Assembly (NCBI RefSeq): GCF_026013645.1
Contig: NZ_CP110224.1
Span: 3,224,001 to 3,288,000 of the forward strand
DNA: 64,000 bases
From: Virgibacillus natechei
Lineage (GTDB): Bacteria; Bacillota; Bacilli; Bacillales; Amphibacillaceae
Direction of reading: 5' to 3'
Shown: one piece after another, positions 48,089 through 57,566 of the stretch
Layout: every line of letters begins with the position of its first letter
How positions within the stretch are numbered: position 1 is the stretch's first letter
The notes under the pieces: model-generated
Databases searched by the model: none
Told to the model about the DNA's origin: nothing
Seen by the model: the letters and a program-made list of their open reading frames with translations, nothing else
Position numbers and translations under genes: made by a program

Positions 48089-50188
48089 TTAATAGATTGT
48101 TCTGTTTTTGTTATCCGAAATACCAGATTTCCTATAGAAGTATGTGTTAATTTTATCACGCCAGTCTGTTGCGTTTTTTAATTGGAGATAAAGTCTTTCT
48201 TTTACATTTTCAAATATCCTGTTATCGATGCTTCCCACCAATTTATCCCATTTGTAAATGAAATCCTCAACTTCCTCTACACCTTTAAAATGCGTGTTAT
48301 AGATATGTTGAATGACTGTTTCGCCCGATTTTAGGACATGCGTATATGGAACATGATGGAAAAATAACAGAAGTTCATCTGGACATGAGTCCAGTGAGTT
48401 ATACCATTCAACGTTTGGCGGGAAATATTGAGATGTATATCCTGTTCCTGTTTCCACTGTGCGGTCCACACCAATTCCATCGCGGTCTGCGAAATGATAG
48501 GTCCCCCATGCAGAATATTCATAGCCATCGATGTTTGGGCCATAATGATGTCCAGGATTTACCATCCAGCCTATTCCAAGTGGAACCGTATAATTTTCAT
48601 ATGTTTTCCACGAGTTAAGTAAAATATATTCGATATTTTCTACGACTAACGGATCATGACCGAATGTTAAGTGGATCCAATCTCTCGTAATCTCTTCTGT
48701 TGTCAGGTCTGGGTTCCATGTAAGTCGTCCAAATCCATAGAGATTTGCTTGAGCTAATGTGTTACCGGTCCAGTTGATATCATTACCAATATTAGATACT
48801 GCAGCAATCCCGCTGTTAGAATTGTTGTAAGTCGTTCCACCGGCAATATTTTTTATTTTCGTTCCTTCCCCTTTTGCATAGGTATCAAAATCCAAGATTT
48901 CTTTCCATTGAGGAATTAAATAACAAACATCTTTTTGCTGTCCGGTATATTCTTGGGCTACCTGAAGCTCCAGAAGTTGATTTGTTTTCTTCAATGCACC
49001 TAATAACGGTGACACCGGTTCTCTAACCTGAAAATCCATTGGTCCATTTTTGATTTGTAAAATAACATTATCTAAAAATTGTCCATCTATCGGTTTAAAG
49101 TTATCATAAGCCGCTCGCGCTCTATCAGTACTTCTGTCACGCCAATCCTGCAAGTTATTGTAAACAAAACAACGCCATATCAAAATACCATTAAACGGTT
49201 TTAGTGCTTCAGCCAACACATTTGCTCCATCAGCATGATCCCTATCATAGGAAAACGGCCCTGGTCGATTTTCTGAATCTGCCTTCACAATAAATCCACC
49301 AAAGTCTGGGATGTACTGATAAATTTCTTCTACCTTCTTTTTCCACCATGCTCTGACTTTTTCATCTAAAGGGTCAGCGGTATCTAAGTTACCCAATGCT
49401 ATCGGACTAGCATAGTTTATACTTAAAAATAAAGTAATGCCATAAGCCCTGAATATATTTGCTACCCTTTCTACTTTAGGTAAATATTGCTTCGAAATCA
49501 GGTTGGTTTCGACATCCCAAACGTTGACATTATTAATGGAAATAGCATTAAGACCTGTCGAAGATAAAAGTCTCGCATAATCCTTAATACGCTCTAAATC
49601 CTCAGAGAAATCGTTTTCATAATAAAATATGGATTTACCTGAGTAACCGCGTTCAATCGTCCCATCTATATTGTCCCATTGATTCATCATTCTAAATTGA
49701 TTTTTTGGAGCGTCGACTATATCCAGTGAATGAATGGGTTTTCTGCTCTGTATGAGACGGAGCAAATGATAGGTTGCATAAAGAATACCTTTATCCGTTT
49801 TTCCTATTAACAGAATTTTCTTCTCCCCGTTATCATTCGGAGTTGTTTTTAGTACATATCCTTCATTATTTAGGTCACCAAACAATTCAGGTGACATGCC
49901 ATAATCTTCTATCCAAATATCCTGATACGTACCAAGTATAATGGAAGCAGTTTGTAAAGAATCAACATTAACAGTTGGCGCTACATCCAACATTGATTCA
50001 ATCCCATCTGATAATTCTTTTATTGCAGAATTGGTAATGCTCGTATCTCCCGCCACACCTATAGCAGAGAACCATGAGCGATATTCCTCATCCATTCTTT
50101 TGTCCTCAATTTTGCTATATTGTAACCATGCACGGTAACCTTTCACATTATTTAACGTTTGTTCATTTTTTATAGCATTTTCTAGCAT
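48089..50188 (-). CDS. aguA: Alpha-glucuronidase (GH67)
   Basis: Removes (4-O-methyl-)D-glucuronic acid from the non-reducing end of imported aldouronic oligomers. 699 aa, cytoplasmic, the usual length. The catalytic region shows [16 protein letters not shown] (general acid Glu, about 306) and [17 protein letters not shown] followed by QVREP (Asp about 373 and Glu390, the basic pair in GH67). The C-terminal dimerisation helices follow. It lies 30 bp after the uxuR-like gene, so both form an operon. The ATG follows GGAGGGATGG. Confidence 0.96.
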   Translation of the reverse strand: MLENAIKNEQTLNNVKGYRAWLQYSKIEDKRMDEEYRSWFSAIGVAGDTSITNSAIKELSDGIESMLDVAPTVNVDSLQTASIILGTYQDIWIEDYGMSPELFGDLNNEGYVLKTTPNDNGEKKILLIGKTDKGILYATYHLLRLIQSRKPIHSLDIVDAPKNQFRMMNQWDNIDGTIERGYSGKSIFYYENDFSEDLERIKDYARLLSSTGLNAISINNVNVWDVETNLISKQYLPKVERVANIFRAYGITLFLSINYASPIALGNLDTADPLDEKVRAWWKKKVEEIYQYIPDFGGFIVKADSENRPGPFSYDRDHADGANVLAEALKPFNGILIWRCFVYNNLQDWRDRSTDRARAAYDNFKPIDGQFLDNVILQIKNGPMDFQVREPVSPLLGALKKTNQLLELQVAQEYTGQQKDVCYLIPQWKEILDFDTYAKGEGTKIKNIAGGTTYNNSNSGIAAVSNIGNDINWTGNTLAQANLYGFGRLTWNPDLTTEEITRDWIHLTFGHDPLVVENIEYILLNSWKTYENYTVPLGIGWMVNPGHHYGPNIDGYEYSAWGTYHFADRDGIGVDRTVETGTGYTSQYFPPNVEWYNSLDSCPDELLLFFHHVPYTHVLKSGETVIQHIYNTHFKGVEEVEDFIYKWDKLVGSIDNRIFENVKERLYLQLKNATDWRDKINTYFYRKSGISDNKNRTIY

Positions 50189-50218
50189 ACTTCCATCCCT
50201 CCATGCGCTTATTATGTG

Positions 50219-50911
50219 CTACTTAAAATAACTTGAATAATGTAATTTAAGTTCTTCTTTTTCAAAGTTTACCAAATTTAAATGTTCTATAATTAATTTT
50301 TCTGCAAGGTCTTGTTCTCCATTAGAAATAAAATTAAATAACTCTTTGTGCTGCGTTACGACAACATTCCAATCCGGATTGGAAGCCAATCTTAATACGC
50401 GTAATCTATCAAAATGACTATTCATTTGCCTAATTAACTTCCATGTTCTAATTTTATTGCATCCCTCAAATAGCAGACGATGAAATTCCTCATCAAGCTC
50501 AAACAAGCGGTGGTGAGATCCTTTTTTCAGACATAGTTCCTGCATTGTAATATTGGTTTCCAATTGGAAAAGCTGGTCTTCTCCAAATTCCTTACACGCC
50601 TCTCTCACGATCGCTCTTTCAACATTTTCTCTAACAAACCTGCCTTCTTCTACAAGTTCTAAATCTATTTCTGCAACAATTGATCCCTTTTGGGGATATA
50701 TACCTATTAACTCTTCTTGTGCAAGCATTAAAAATGCCTCTCTTGCTGGTGTTCGGCTTACGTTTAATTCAATCGCAATTTCATTTTCAGATATTTTAGT
50801 TCCTGGTTCTAATTCCCATTCAATAATTCTTTTCTTAAGTGTGTTGTATACAAAATCTCTTGTGGAACCTGTTATACGTGGTTGTGATTGTGTTTTAGAT
50901 ATTTGATACAC
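50219..50911 (-). CDS. GntR family regulator, FadR subfamily (UxuR-like)
   Basis: 230 aa. The N-terminal winged helix contains ENEIAIELNVSRTPAREAFL. The C-terminal all-helical FCD ligand domain has LFELDEEFHRLLFEGCN and TQHKELFNFI (Asp/His metal-type ligands). It sits upstream of aguA and likely controls the glucuronoxylan genes in response to a uronate. The start appears to be a GTG at 50911 within GAGGTGTATC; the start is uncertain. An ACTAGTATGTTAGT box 39 bp upstream suggests autoregulation. Confidence 0.87.
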   Translation of the reverse strand: MYQISKTQSQPRITGSTRDFVYNTLKKRIIEWELEPGTKISENEIAIELNVSRTPAREAFLMLAQEELIGIYPQKGSIVAEIDLELVEEGRFVRENVERAIVREACKEFGEDQLFQLETNITMQELCLKKGSHHRLFELDEEFHRLLFEGCNKIRTWKLIRQMNSHFDRLRVLRLASNPDWNVVVTQHKELFNFISNGEQDLAEKLIIEHLNLVNFEKEELKLHYSSYFK

Positions 50912-50949
50912 CTCATTTCTATTTTACTAAATTACGGGATTCTAATTTG

Positions 50950-50963
50950 ACTAGTATGTTAGT
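50950..50963. promoter_or_regulatory. UxuR-type box upstream of the regulator gene
   Basis: ACTAGTATGTTAGT, identical over all 14 bases to the box at 47319, followed in both places by AT-rich sequence with TAATAT. Confidence 0.6.
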
Positions 50964-51087
50964 GTAATATCATTATAAGTATAATTTAATTTTATTTCAA
51001 CTTATTTATTTTTATTTTTGTAGGCGTATTCTTTTTTGAAATGAAAATAAGATTTAGACAGATATATATACACAAGCATGGATGAAA

Positions 51088-51250
51088 ATGTCATCGATTC
51101 AAAATCCACTTTAGCAGGGTTTAACCCATTTGTCGTGTTGGTGATGATTATATTTTCATGGTGGGTTTTTGCGGGAGGGGTTGTAAGAATGCAAGATACA
51201 TTCAGTAGGATACCTTCTTGATTTTGATTATAAAGCGGATGAAAGCGAGC
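51088..51250 (+). pseudogene. Relic of a GH43 beta-xylosidase with internal deletion
   Basis: Read across frames, the sequence gives MSSIQNPL, AGFNP and ICRVGDDYIF. These match the N-terminus of the intact GH43 protein at 19315 ([20 protein letters not shown], then EDYYIAV). It then continues directly with VFAGGVVRMQDTFSRIP and FDYKA, matching the intact C-terminus ([20 protein letters not shown], then ADFDYFVYK). About 490 codons are missing between them and several frameshifts remain. It is a dead gene. Confidence 0.7.
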
Positions 51251-51266
51251 CAAAGGACTTCATAAG

Positions 51267-51526
51267 TTGTCAGTATAACAAACATATTTTATACTATACT
51301 TAATACTAGGTACCAATCAGCTTTAACTACCTGGCACCGGCAACAACAAACTGCATAAGAGCAGTTGACTGGAAATTCAATAGGCATTGTCTAAGAAGTA
51401 ATCGCGACCTAGGTGGGGCGATTACTTCTTTAACCGGATAAACGACAATGGTTACAATTAAAGTTAAGGTAGCTACTAGGGTAATGCTGAATTGTGCTAC
51501 AAGACTTGATGGTAGAATGTTGTCAT
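51267..51526. pseudogene. Decayed type I toxin-antitoxin locus
   Basis: A plus-strand promoter (TTGTCA, 17 bp, TATACT at 51290-51295) drives an RNA ending in a perfect 13-bp hairpin (51393-51430). On the minus strand a holin-like toxin start at 51526 (ATGACAACA after GGGGGGAGG) is frameshifted after about four codons. The rest, LPSSLVAQFSITLVATLTL then IVTIVVY, is readable in another frame. The layout is the same as the intact locus at 56178-56436. Confidence 0.65.
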
Positions 51527-51530
51527 CCTC

Positions 51531-51816
51531 CCCCCATCATGATTTGTATTAAATCATTAGTCGGCGGCGTTGCAAAGACAGGTACATTCCGATACAGCCC
51601 ATGAACAACCGGCAGTGCTCCGATGTGATCCGCATGTGCGTGGGTAACAAGGATAGCATCTGGCTACCCTAGATCTTCCATCATCCCAAGCATTGGCAAA
51701 ACATTTTCCCCTTGCATGCGCATGCCTGCATCTATAATCACACTTGCATTATCGAATTGTATATGTAGGCAAGAGGCACCAATTTCATTTCCTCCGCCAA
51801 GTACCGTTACTTTCAT
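51531..51816 (-). pseudogene. Metallo-beta-lactamase-fold hydrolase fragment
   Basis: From the ATG at 51816 (AAAGGAG upstream) the frame reads MKVTVLGGGNEIGASCLHIQ and then VIIDAGMRMQ. A TAG stop (about 51664-51666) interrupts it just before PDAILVTHAHADHIGALPVV, the HxHxDH metal site of RNase J/beta-CASP-type enzymes. It runs into the decayed toxin locus after about 95 codons, while family members are over 400 aa. Truncated and stopped, so not functional. Confidence 0.7.
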
Positions 51817-51837
51817 TGGAAAACTCCTTTCTCACGT

Positions 51838-52078
51838 ATGTGGCTCGGATAATTTATTTTCTATTATAGCGGATTGGAGGGTTTTATGTCATACTTATGG
51901 TGTGGGTGGAAAATTGGGCCCACATAAAATCAAATCAAATCCAATAATTATTGAAATTAAAATACTTGAGGTAGCTTTAATGACAGAACAACTTACTTAC
52001 CTGCAACCGTAAATGAAAGCGTTGTTATTGTTCGTTCCTTTGATTGCTTCATCTCCAATCGCCCCCGTTCGTATTATA
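51838..52078. other. Non-coding gap
   Basis: No gene recognised. TGAAAGCGTTGTTA (52014-52027) resembles a cre box but has no suitable gene beside it. Confidence 0.35.
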
Positions 52079-52112
52079 AGGTCAGCCAGTCATTTCTGGT
52101 TGACCTATTTTT
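52079..52112 (+). terminator. Orphan rho-independent terminator
   Basis: AGGTCAGCCAG and CTGGTTGACCT arms (one mismatch), then ATTTTT. No intact plus-strand gene precedes it, which fits gene loss in this stretch. Confidence 0.65.
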
Positions 52113-52262
52113 AATAAATTTTATTGAAGCATTCACTGTCAGTACATTCCAATCAGAATCGCGTTCCATACTGGGCTACAGCTAACTACAGTGAGTGAGT
52201 ATAGAAACTTTCTTAGAACGGGGCACATATATTATTTTATATGAAATGTTAGGAGGGTGACA

Positions 52263-53348
52263 ATGCAGCAGATTAGTGCATGCATGATTGTGAAAGATGA
52301 AGCAGATATATTGGAAGAAACGTTAGATAGCATAAAAGAAGCCTGTGATGAGATTATTATTGTTGATACGGGATCAACGGATAACACCAAGGAAATAGCA
52401 AAAAAATATACAGACCGTGTGTATGATTTTGAATGGGTTGATGATTTTTCCGCTGCAAGGAATACGGCATACAGTTATGCAACAAAAGATTATATATTTT
52501 TTATGGATGCAGATGATTATTTGCCGAAAGAAGAGCGAAAAAAACTATTGCAATTAAAAGAGAACTTGGATGATTCCGTAGATGCTGTAACCATCTTTAC
52601 GGTACTGAGCGTTGATGAATTTGGCAATCCTGCATTTAAATATAGAAGACACCGGCTGAGTAAACGAAGCAATAATTTTAAATGGCACGGGACTGTACAC
52701 GAATATTTGGCGATTAGCGGTACTATTCTTCATTCGGATATTGCGGTTTATCACCGAGTCCCAAATAAGAAAAAGCGTACTGATAAGAAACACCGCAACT
52801 TAAAGATTTATGAAAATCAGTTGCAGAATGGGGAAGTTTTCTCACCGAGGGATATGTTCTATTATGCAAATGAACTAAAAGATCACGCAGAATTTGAAAA
52901 AGCGATTAAACGATATAATCAATTCCTAGATTCAAAAAAAGGGTGGATAGAGGATAATATAAGAGCTTGTATTTATTTGGCTGATTGTTACATGTGTTTA
53001 GGAAACCATCAGAGAGAAGTGGAATCACTGACAAGATCGTTTGTATATGATACCCCAAGGCCGGAAGTTTCCTGCAGGCTTGGTGATATGTATAAAATTA
53101 TAAATATGTATGATAAAGCCATTCTGTGGTATCGGCTGGCGATAGAGGTGGATGTCAGTGATTCGTTAGGCTTTCAATTGGAGCAATATTCCACATGGTA
53201 TCCACATTTGCAAAGCTGTGTGTGCTACTGGCAGATAGGAAACAAGGAACTTGCGTATAAGCATCATCTGAAAGCAAAAGAATATCGGCAGCATGATAAG
53301 CGTATTCAGTATAATGAACAATTTTTTACAAACACAGGGAATGAGTAA
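52263..53348 (+). CDS. Glycosyltransferase family 2 with TPR-like C-terminus
   Basis: A GT-A fold glycosyltransferase (residues 1-190): SACMIVKDEADILEETLDSI, VDTGSTDNT and FMDADDYLP give the nucleotide-sugar and metal-binding Asp residues. The C-terminal half (about 195-350) is helical with TPR-like pairs (FYYANELKDHAEFEKAIKRY, then ACIYLADCYMCLGNHQREVE). Such enzymes often lie beside collagen-like spore-surface glycoproteins, as here. The start is the ATG at 52263, six nt after AGGAGG. It has its own terminator. Confidence 0.88.
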   Translation: MQQISACMIVKDEADILEETLDSIKEACDEIIIVDTGSTDNTKEIAKKYTDRVYDFEWVDDFSAARNTAYSYATKDYIFFMDADDYLPKEERKKLLQLKENLDDSVDAVTIFTVLSVDEFGNPAFKYRRHRLSKRSNNFKWHGTVHEYLAISGTILHSDIAVYHRVPNKKKRTDKKHRNLKIYENQLQNGEVFSPRDMFYYANELKDHAEFEKAIKRYNQFLDSKKGWIEDNIRACIYLADCYMCLGNHQREVESLTRSFVYDTPRPEVSCRLGDMYKIINMYDKAILWYRLAIEVDVSDSLGFQLEQYSTWYPHLQSCVCYWQIGNKELAYKHHLKAKEYRQHDKRIQYNEQFFTNTGNE

Positions 53349-53364
53349 AATCCCTGTGTTTTAT
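53331..53364. terminator. Terminator between convergent glycosyltransferase and hypothetical gene
   Basis: AACACAGGGA and TCCCTGTGTT arms followed by TTATTATT on the plus strand. It spans the stop codon of the glycosyltransferase gene. Confidence 0.7.
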
Positions 53365-53843
53365 TATTCATAAAAACCTTGTAATAAAATTGAATTTATC
53401 CAGGGCTTAGCCGGTACTGGATTTTTAATAATAATCCGAACATGATTGTTGGAGAGGTATCTTGAAAGCTGATCCAGAAGCTGCGTACATTGTTGCTTAT
53501 CCGAATAACGGACAAAGTTATGCCTTTTAATATAAAATGTTAATTCCGAAATCAAGTTCTCCATTTCATTTATTTCTCCATCCATACTATTGTTTGAATC
53601 AGCATCCTTCTGATTTTCCAACCATAGATCCCGCCAGTAAAGATGCATAACCATTTTCTCTATGAGATTTAATGATACAATCAGCTGCTGTTCGGCATAC
53701 TTTTTATCAGCTGGAAGACTTGGGCAAAATGCCATCGTTTGCACGTATGATAGGAGCATTTGAAACAGGGTGTTGAAAAATTTCATATATTCTTTTTCAC
53801 TTTGTTTAAACAATGAATATGAAGATCGCTGGGACGGAGACAT
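53364..53843 (-). CDS. Hypothetical protein
   Basis: About 159 aa, not recognised. It is helical and soluble, without a signal peptide or membrane segment. It contains AEQQLIVSLNLIEKMVMHLY and LTFYIKRHNFVRYSD. The ATG at 53843 is preferred, because AAGGAG abuts the earlier ATG at 53852. It lies in a leftward order after the Cys-tailed leader-domain protein and faces the glycosyltransferase. A spore-surface role is suggested only by location. Confidence 0.6.
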   Translation of the reverse strand: MSPSQRSSYSLFKQSEKEYMKFFNTLFQMLLSYVQTMAFCPSLPADKKYAEQQLIVSLNLIEKMVMHLYWRDLWLENQKDADSNNSMDGEINEMENLISELTFYIKRHNFVRYSDKQQCTQLLDQLSRYLSNNHVRIIIKNPVPAKPWINSILLQGFYE

Positions 53844-53911
53844 ATTTATCATCTCCTTAGAAATTAAGAATTTTTATTGGAAAGATCACCGCTTGTAAGT
53901 TGATCTAATTT

Positions 53912-54295
53912 TTAACAATTGCATTCCTTTGATTGACGTGTTTGTTTCTTGCAACAATCCGAATGATCTGTCTCTGTTTCTTTACATGGATCGCATTTCT
54001 TTTCACAGCATGCTTTTTTGTCTAACGTAACAGCATCCTCCAATTTAAAATGAAGTAATATTTGTGATTTGACAACGGTCCGAAGCGTTTTATTAAGACT
54101 GTCATTTATTTCAATAAAATCATCCAGGCTTTCATTATCTTTTTTAAGAAATGATTGTAACTTTTCTCCTTCCGCATTTAGTATATGCGAAAGGCTTATC
54201 TCTTCTAATGCAATCGATGACAATAATAATTCAATTGTTTTGCAGCGATCTAATGAAATTTCAGGGTTCATGTCTGGAATCTTTGGCATTGACAT
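53912..54295 (-). CDS. Spore-surface leader-domain protein with Cys-rich tail
   Basis: About 127 aa from the ATG at 54295 (MSMPKIPDMNPEISLDRCK). Residues 1-90 resemble the N-terminus of the collagen-like protein encoded divergently at 54535: both have IPDxNPxI, LLLxSIAxEExSLxHIxNAEG and a helical part ending before a variable tail. Here the collagen region is replaced by a tail of about 30 residues with eight cysteines (CCEKKCDPC, DCCKK, ECNC). It could cross-link in the spore coat. The function is inferred. Confidence 0.7.
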   Translation of the reverse strand: MSMPKIPDMNPEISLDRCKTIELLLSSIALEEISLSHILNAEGEKLQSFLKKDNESLDDFIEINDSLNKTLRTVVKSQILLHFKLEDAVTLDKKACCEKKCDPCKETETDHSDCCKKQTRQSKECNC

Positions 54296-54513
54296 AATTG
54301 AATTCACCACACAATTCCTAAGTTTTTAATCCATTCATACCTTTTCTGAATGTCTATAATTGTATTTATATTATGTTCGCCTATGCATACAGTTACAAAA
54401 ATAATTGCATCGCTCCACATTTTAATAAATAAAAGGTTTTTACTGTAAAAAGGAATTATTGTGTATACATTCATGCGTGCTGATGAATAAGCTGAAATGA
54501 GTTGTTTAATTAA

Positions 54514-55896
<1,383 letters not shown>

Positions 55897-55917
55897 AATG
55901 AGTTGTGTTTTTGAAAG

Positions 55918-55960
55918 AAAAAACAGGTGTTCAGAAAGGAAGACTGGATACCTGTTTTTA
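55918..55960 (+). terminator. Terminator of the collagen-like gene
   Basis: AAAACAGGT and ACCTGTTTT arms with a T-rich tail, shortly after the stop codon. Confidence 0.6.
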
Positions 55961-56177
55961 CGTATGCTTGCATTTTTAGATTCATTGAAGAGTTTGAAAC
56001 ATCATAATGTAGCAAAAAATACTATTCGAACGAGTTGGTGAATCCAATATTTCATCACAGCTAAAAGAAACTTCCTACTCATTTTGGGACACACTCTGAA
56101 AATCCCGCGATGAGTGCAACGTCTTTTAGGTGGACAACCGCATTTTACTTCCTTTACATTTTGCAATAACCAAAAAA

Positions 56178-56206
56178 TTGACAGTATAATAAATATATTT
56201 TATACT
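56178..56206 (+). promoter_or_regulatory. Promoter of the type I antitoxin RNA
   Basis: TTGACA, a 17-bp spacer and TATACT: a near-consensus sigma-A promoter pointing into no open reading frame. The same promoter, slightly changed, recurs at 51267 and 58338. Confidence 0.75.
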
Positions 56207-56212
56207 ATACTT

Positions 56213-56341
56213 AATAATAAAGTACCGAGTAGCATTAACTACCCGGTACTGGCAACTACAAACTGCATAAAGAGCAGTTGGCCGTGTTTACCTAAATTTA
56301 AGTAACTGCTAGCCTTTGGTCAGGAGCGGTTACTTTTTTTT
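56213..56341 (+). ncRNA. Antitoxin RNA (RatA-like), antisense to the toxin 3' end
   Basis: It starts a few bases after the strong promoter and ends at a terminator (AGTAAC..GTTACT then T8, about 56301-56341). Inside are a hairpin GTACCG-GTAG / CTAC-CGGTAC and a second one AACTGC / GCAGTT. Its last 20 or so bases overlap the toxin stop region on the other strand. This is the layout of the TxpA/RatA and BsrE-type modules of B. subtilis. RNA ends are estimates. Confidence 0.65.
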
Positions 56342-56436
56342 ATCAGGTAAACGACAATTGTCACATTCAAAGTCAAATTAACAATTTGGAGTAATCCAAA
56401 CTGAGCTAATAGACTTAGCGTTTCATATGTCGTCAT
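56320..56436 (-). CDS. Type I toxin, holin-like small membrane peptide
   Basis: A 38-aa peptide beginning MTTYETLSLLAQFGLL and continuing QIVNLTLNVTIVVYLIKK, with a charged end NRS. One hydrophobic segment between a short polar N-terminus and a basic C-terminus is the pattern of TxpA/BsrG-type and 'putative holin-like' toxins (MTxYExLxLxxxFG start). The ATG at 56436 follows an AGGAGATGGCAGGG leader. Its 3' end overlaps the convergent antitoxin RNA. Translation is expected to be membrane-toxic unless the RNA pairs with it. Confidence 0.75.
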   Translation of the reverse strand: MTTYETLSLLAQFGLLQIVNLTLNVTIVVYLIKKSNRS

Positions 56437-56752
56437 TCCCTGCCATCTCCTCTCATGGGGACTTAATGATGAGGATATGGCCAACCGCTCACAACACCTA
56501 TGGCCTTGCTATTGTTATTTTACCATATAATTTCATAGAATAGTAGCAATAACAAGAATAAATGTTCGATATGTTGATTAAAACCTTCTTCCCCCCTTTT
56601 TCAATTTACCTAAATACAATAAATCCCTCATATGTTTCGCTTTTCAAATTCTAAACCATAGTAGCTATCGAAAAATTCACCCATATAGGTTCGAAATTTC
56701 GGATAAAGAACAATCTAATTCGCTTCGTGTAAACACTCGAAATATTTCCAAC
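56437..56752. other. Toxin leader and intergenic region
   Basis: Probably holds the toxin mRNA leader and its promoter on the minus strand (AT-rich, about 56510-56560). A TATGGCC direct repeat lies at about 56478-56505. No further gene is seen. Confidence 0.4.
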
Positions 56753-56781
56753 TTGACTCACCTACACACCTTTTATATAAT
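56753..56781 (+). promoter_or_regulatory. Promoter of the vapBC-type operon
   Basis: TTGACT, a 17-bp spacer and TATAAT, 23 bp upstream of the antitoxin start. Confidence 0.7.
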
Positions 56782-56792
56782 ATATGTGTAGG
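56761..56792. promoter_or_regulatory. Inverted-repeat operator over the vapBC promoter
   Basis: CCTACACA and TGTGTAGG arms flank the -10 box; the right arm runs into the ribosome binding site. Fits autoregulation by the ribbon-helix-helix antitoxin. Confidence 0.6.
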
Positions 56793-56803
56793 AGGCGTTC
56801 GAT

Positions 56804-57067
56804 ATGGCAGATCCAATGAAAAGAAAACAATTTCATATGTCGAAGGAAGATGATAAGCTTTTAAAAGACCTGGCTCAAAGCAAAGGAATGTCGGAAGCTG
56901 AGGTTGTAAGGGAAGCTGTTCAAGAATATGCTGCAAAAAATTCGCAACAACTAAACCCACTTCTTGAGATGGCAAAAGAAGCAGAGCAACATACGGTTGA
57001 TTCAGCCAATGATTTGTCGGTGAACCATGATCGTTATTTAAGGGAGATCCATGAAAATGAAGAATAA
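56804..57067 (+). CDS. Type II antitoxin, ribbon-helix-helix (VapB-like)
   Basis: 87 aa. Residues 1-50 look like a CopG-type ribbon-helix-helix (KRKQFHMSKEDDKLLKDLAQ, then SKGMSEAEVVREAVQEY). The acidic C-terminus should wrap the toxin. The ATG follows AGGAGG. It overlaps the PIN-domain toxin gene by 17 bp, so translation is coupled. It should repress its own promoter with the toxin. Confidence 0.85.
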   Translation: MADPMKRKQFHMSKEDDKLLKDLAQSKGMSEAEVVREAVQEYAAKNSQQLNPLLEMAKEAEQHTVDSANDLSVNHDRYLREIHENEE

Positions 57068-57464
57068 TAGATGTTTTGTGGACACGAGTGCGCTGATTGC
57101 ACTTAATCATGCTGGAGATCAAAAACACGCCGCTTCACGTGAGATTTCCTTAAAATTAAAAGACAACCAACTGATGATCTCCGACGCAGTAATAAACGAG
57201 ACCTATAACATCTTAAGATATCGACTCGGATTCCAAAAGGCTGCTTATTTTCTAAAAATGGTTCTGCGCGACAATACATTTATCATTGTTGACGTGACAC
57301 CATCCATAAGAGCAGATACCCTTCAACTTCTTGAGCAATATAACGATCATAAGATTTCTTATTGTGATGCGCTAAGTGTAGCGATAATGAAAGAACGTCA
57401 AATCCATAAAATCTTTTCATTTGATTATCATTTTACAATAATGGGTGTGGAAGTTGTTCAGTAA
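57051..57464 (+). CDS. PIN-domain ribonuclease toxin (VapC-like)
   Basis: 137 aa with the PIN fold. The acidic metal site is visible: Asp in CFVDTSALIALNH, Glu in AVINETYNILRYRL, Asp in ISYCDALSVAIM, and a final Asp in FSFDYHFTIMG. In this family it cleaves RNA, often tRNA or rRNA. It is encoded just after and overlapping its antitoxin. Confidence 0.88.
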   Translation: MKMKNNRCFVDTSALIALNHAGDQKHAASREISLKLKDNQLMISDAVINETYNILRYRLGFQKAAYFLKMVLRDNTFIIVDVTPSIRADTLQLLEQYNDHKISYCDALSVAIMKERQIHKIFSFDYHFTIMGVEVVQ

Positions 57465-57566
57465 TAGGATGCACCAGTTAAAATTACGAGTTTGGCAGCC
57501 TGCATTGTCATCAACGGTTCATGTAAAATCGGATGGAGCCGAAACAACCCGCCTGTCCAGCCAGTT

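Noticed and set aside
51002..51253. Open frame of 83 codons on the minus strand
   Set aside because: It lies opposite the GH43 relic and has no ribosome binding site or family resemblance; the plus-strand relic explains the sequence.
51716..52012. Open frame of 98 codons on the plus strand
   Set aside because: Antisense to the metallo-beta-lactamase fragment; no start signal or recognisable domain.
52014..52027. cre-like TGAAAGCGTTGTTA
   Set aside because: One mismatch in the final CA and no gene or promoter in a position to be controlled.
56715..57128. Open frame of 137 codons antisense to the vapBC-type genes
   Set aside because: Fully opposite two well-supported coupled genes with their own promoter and ribosome binding site.
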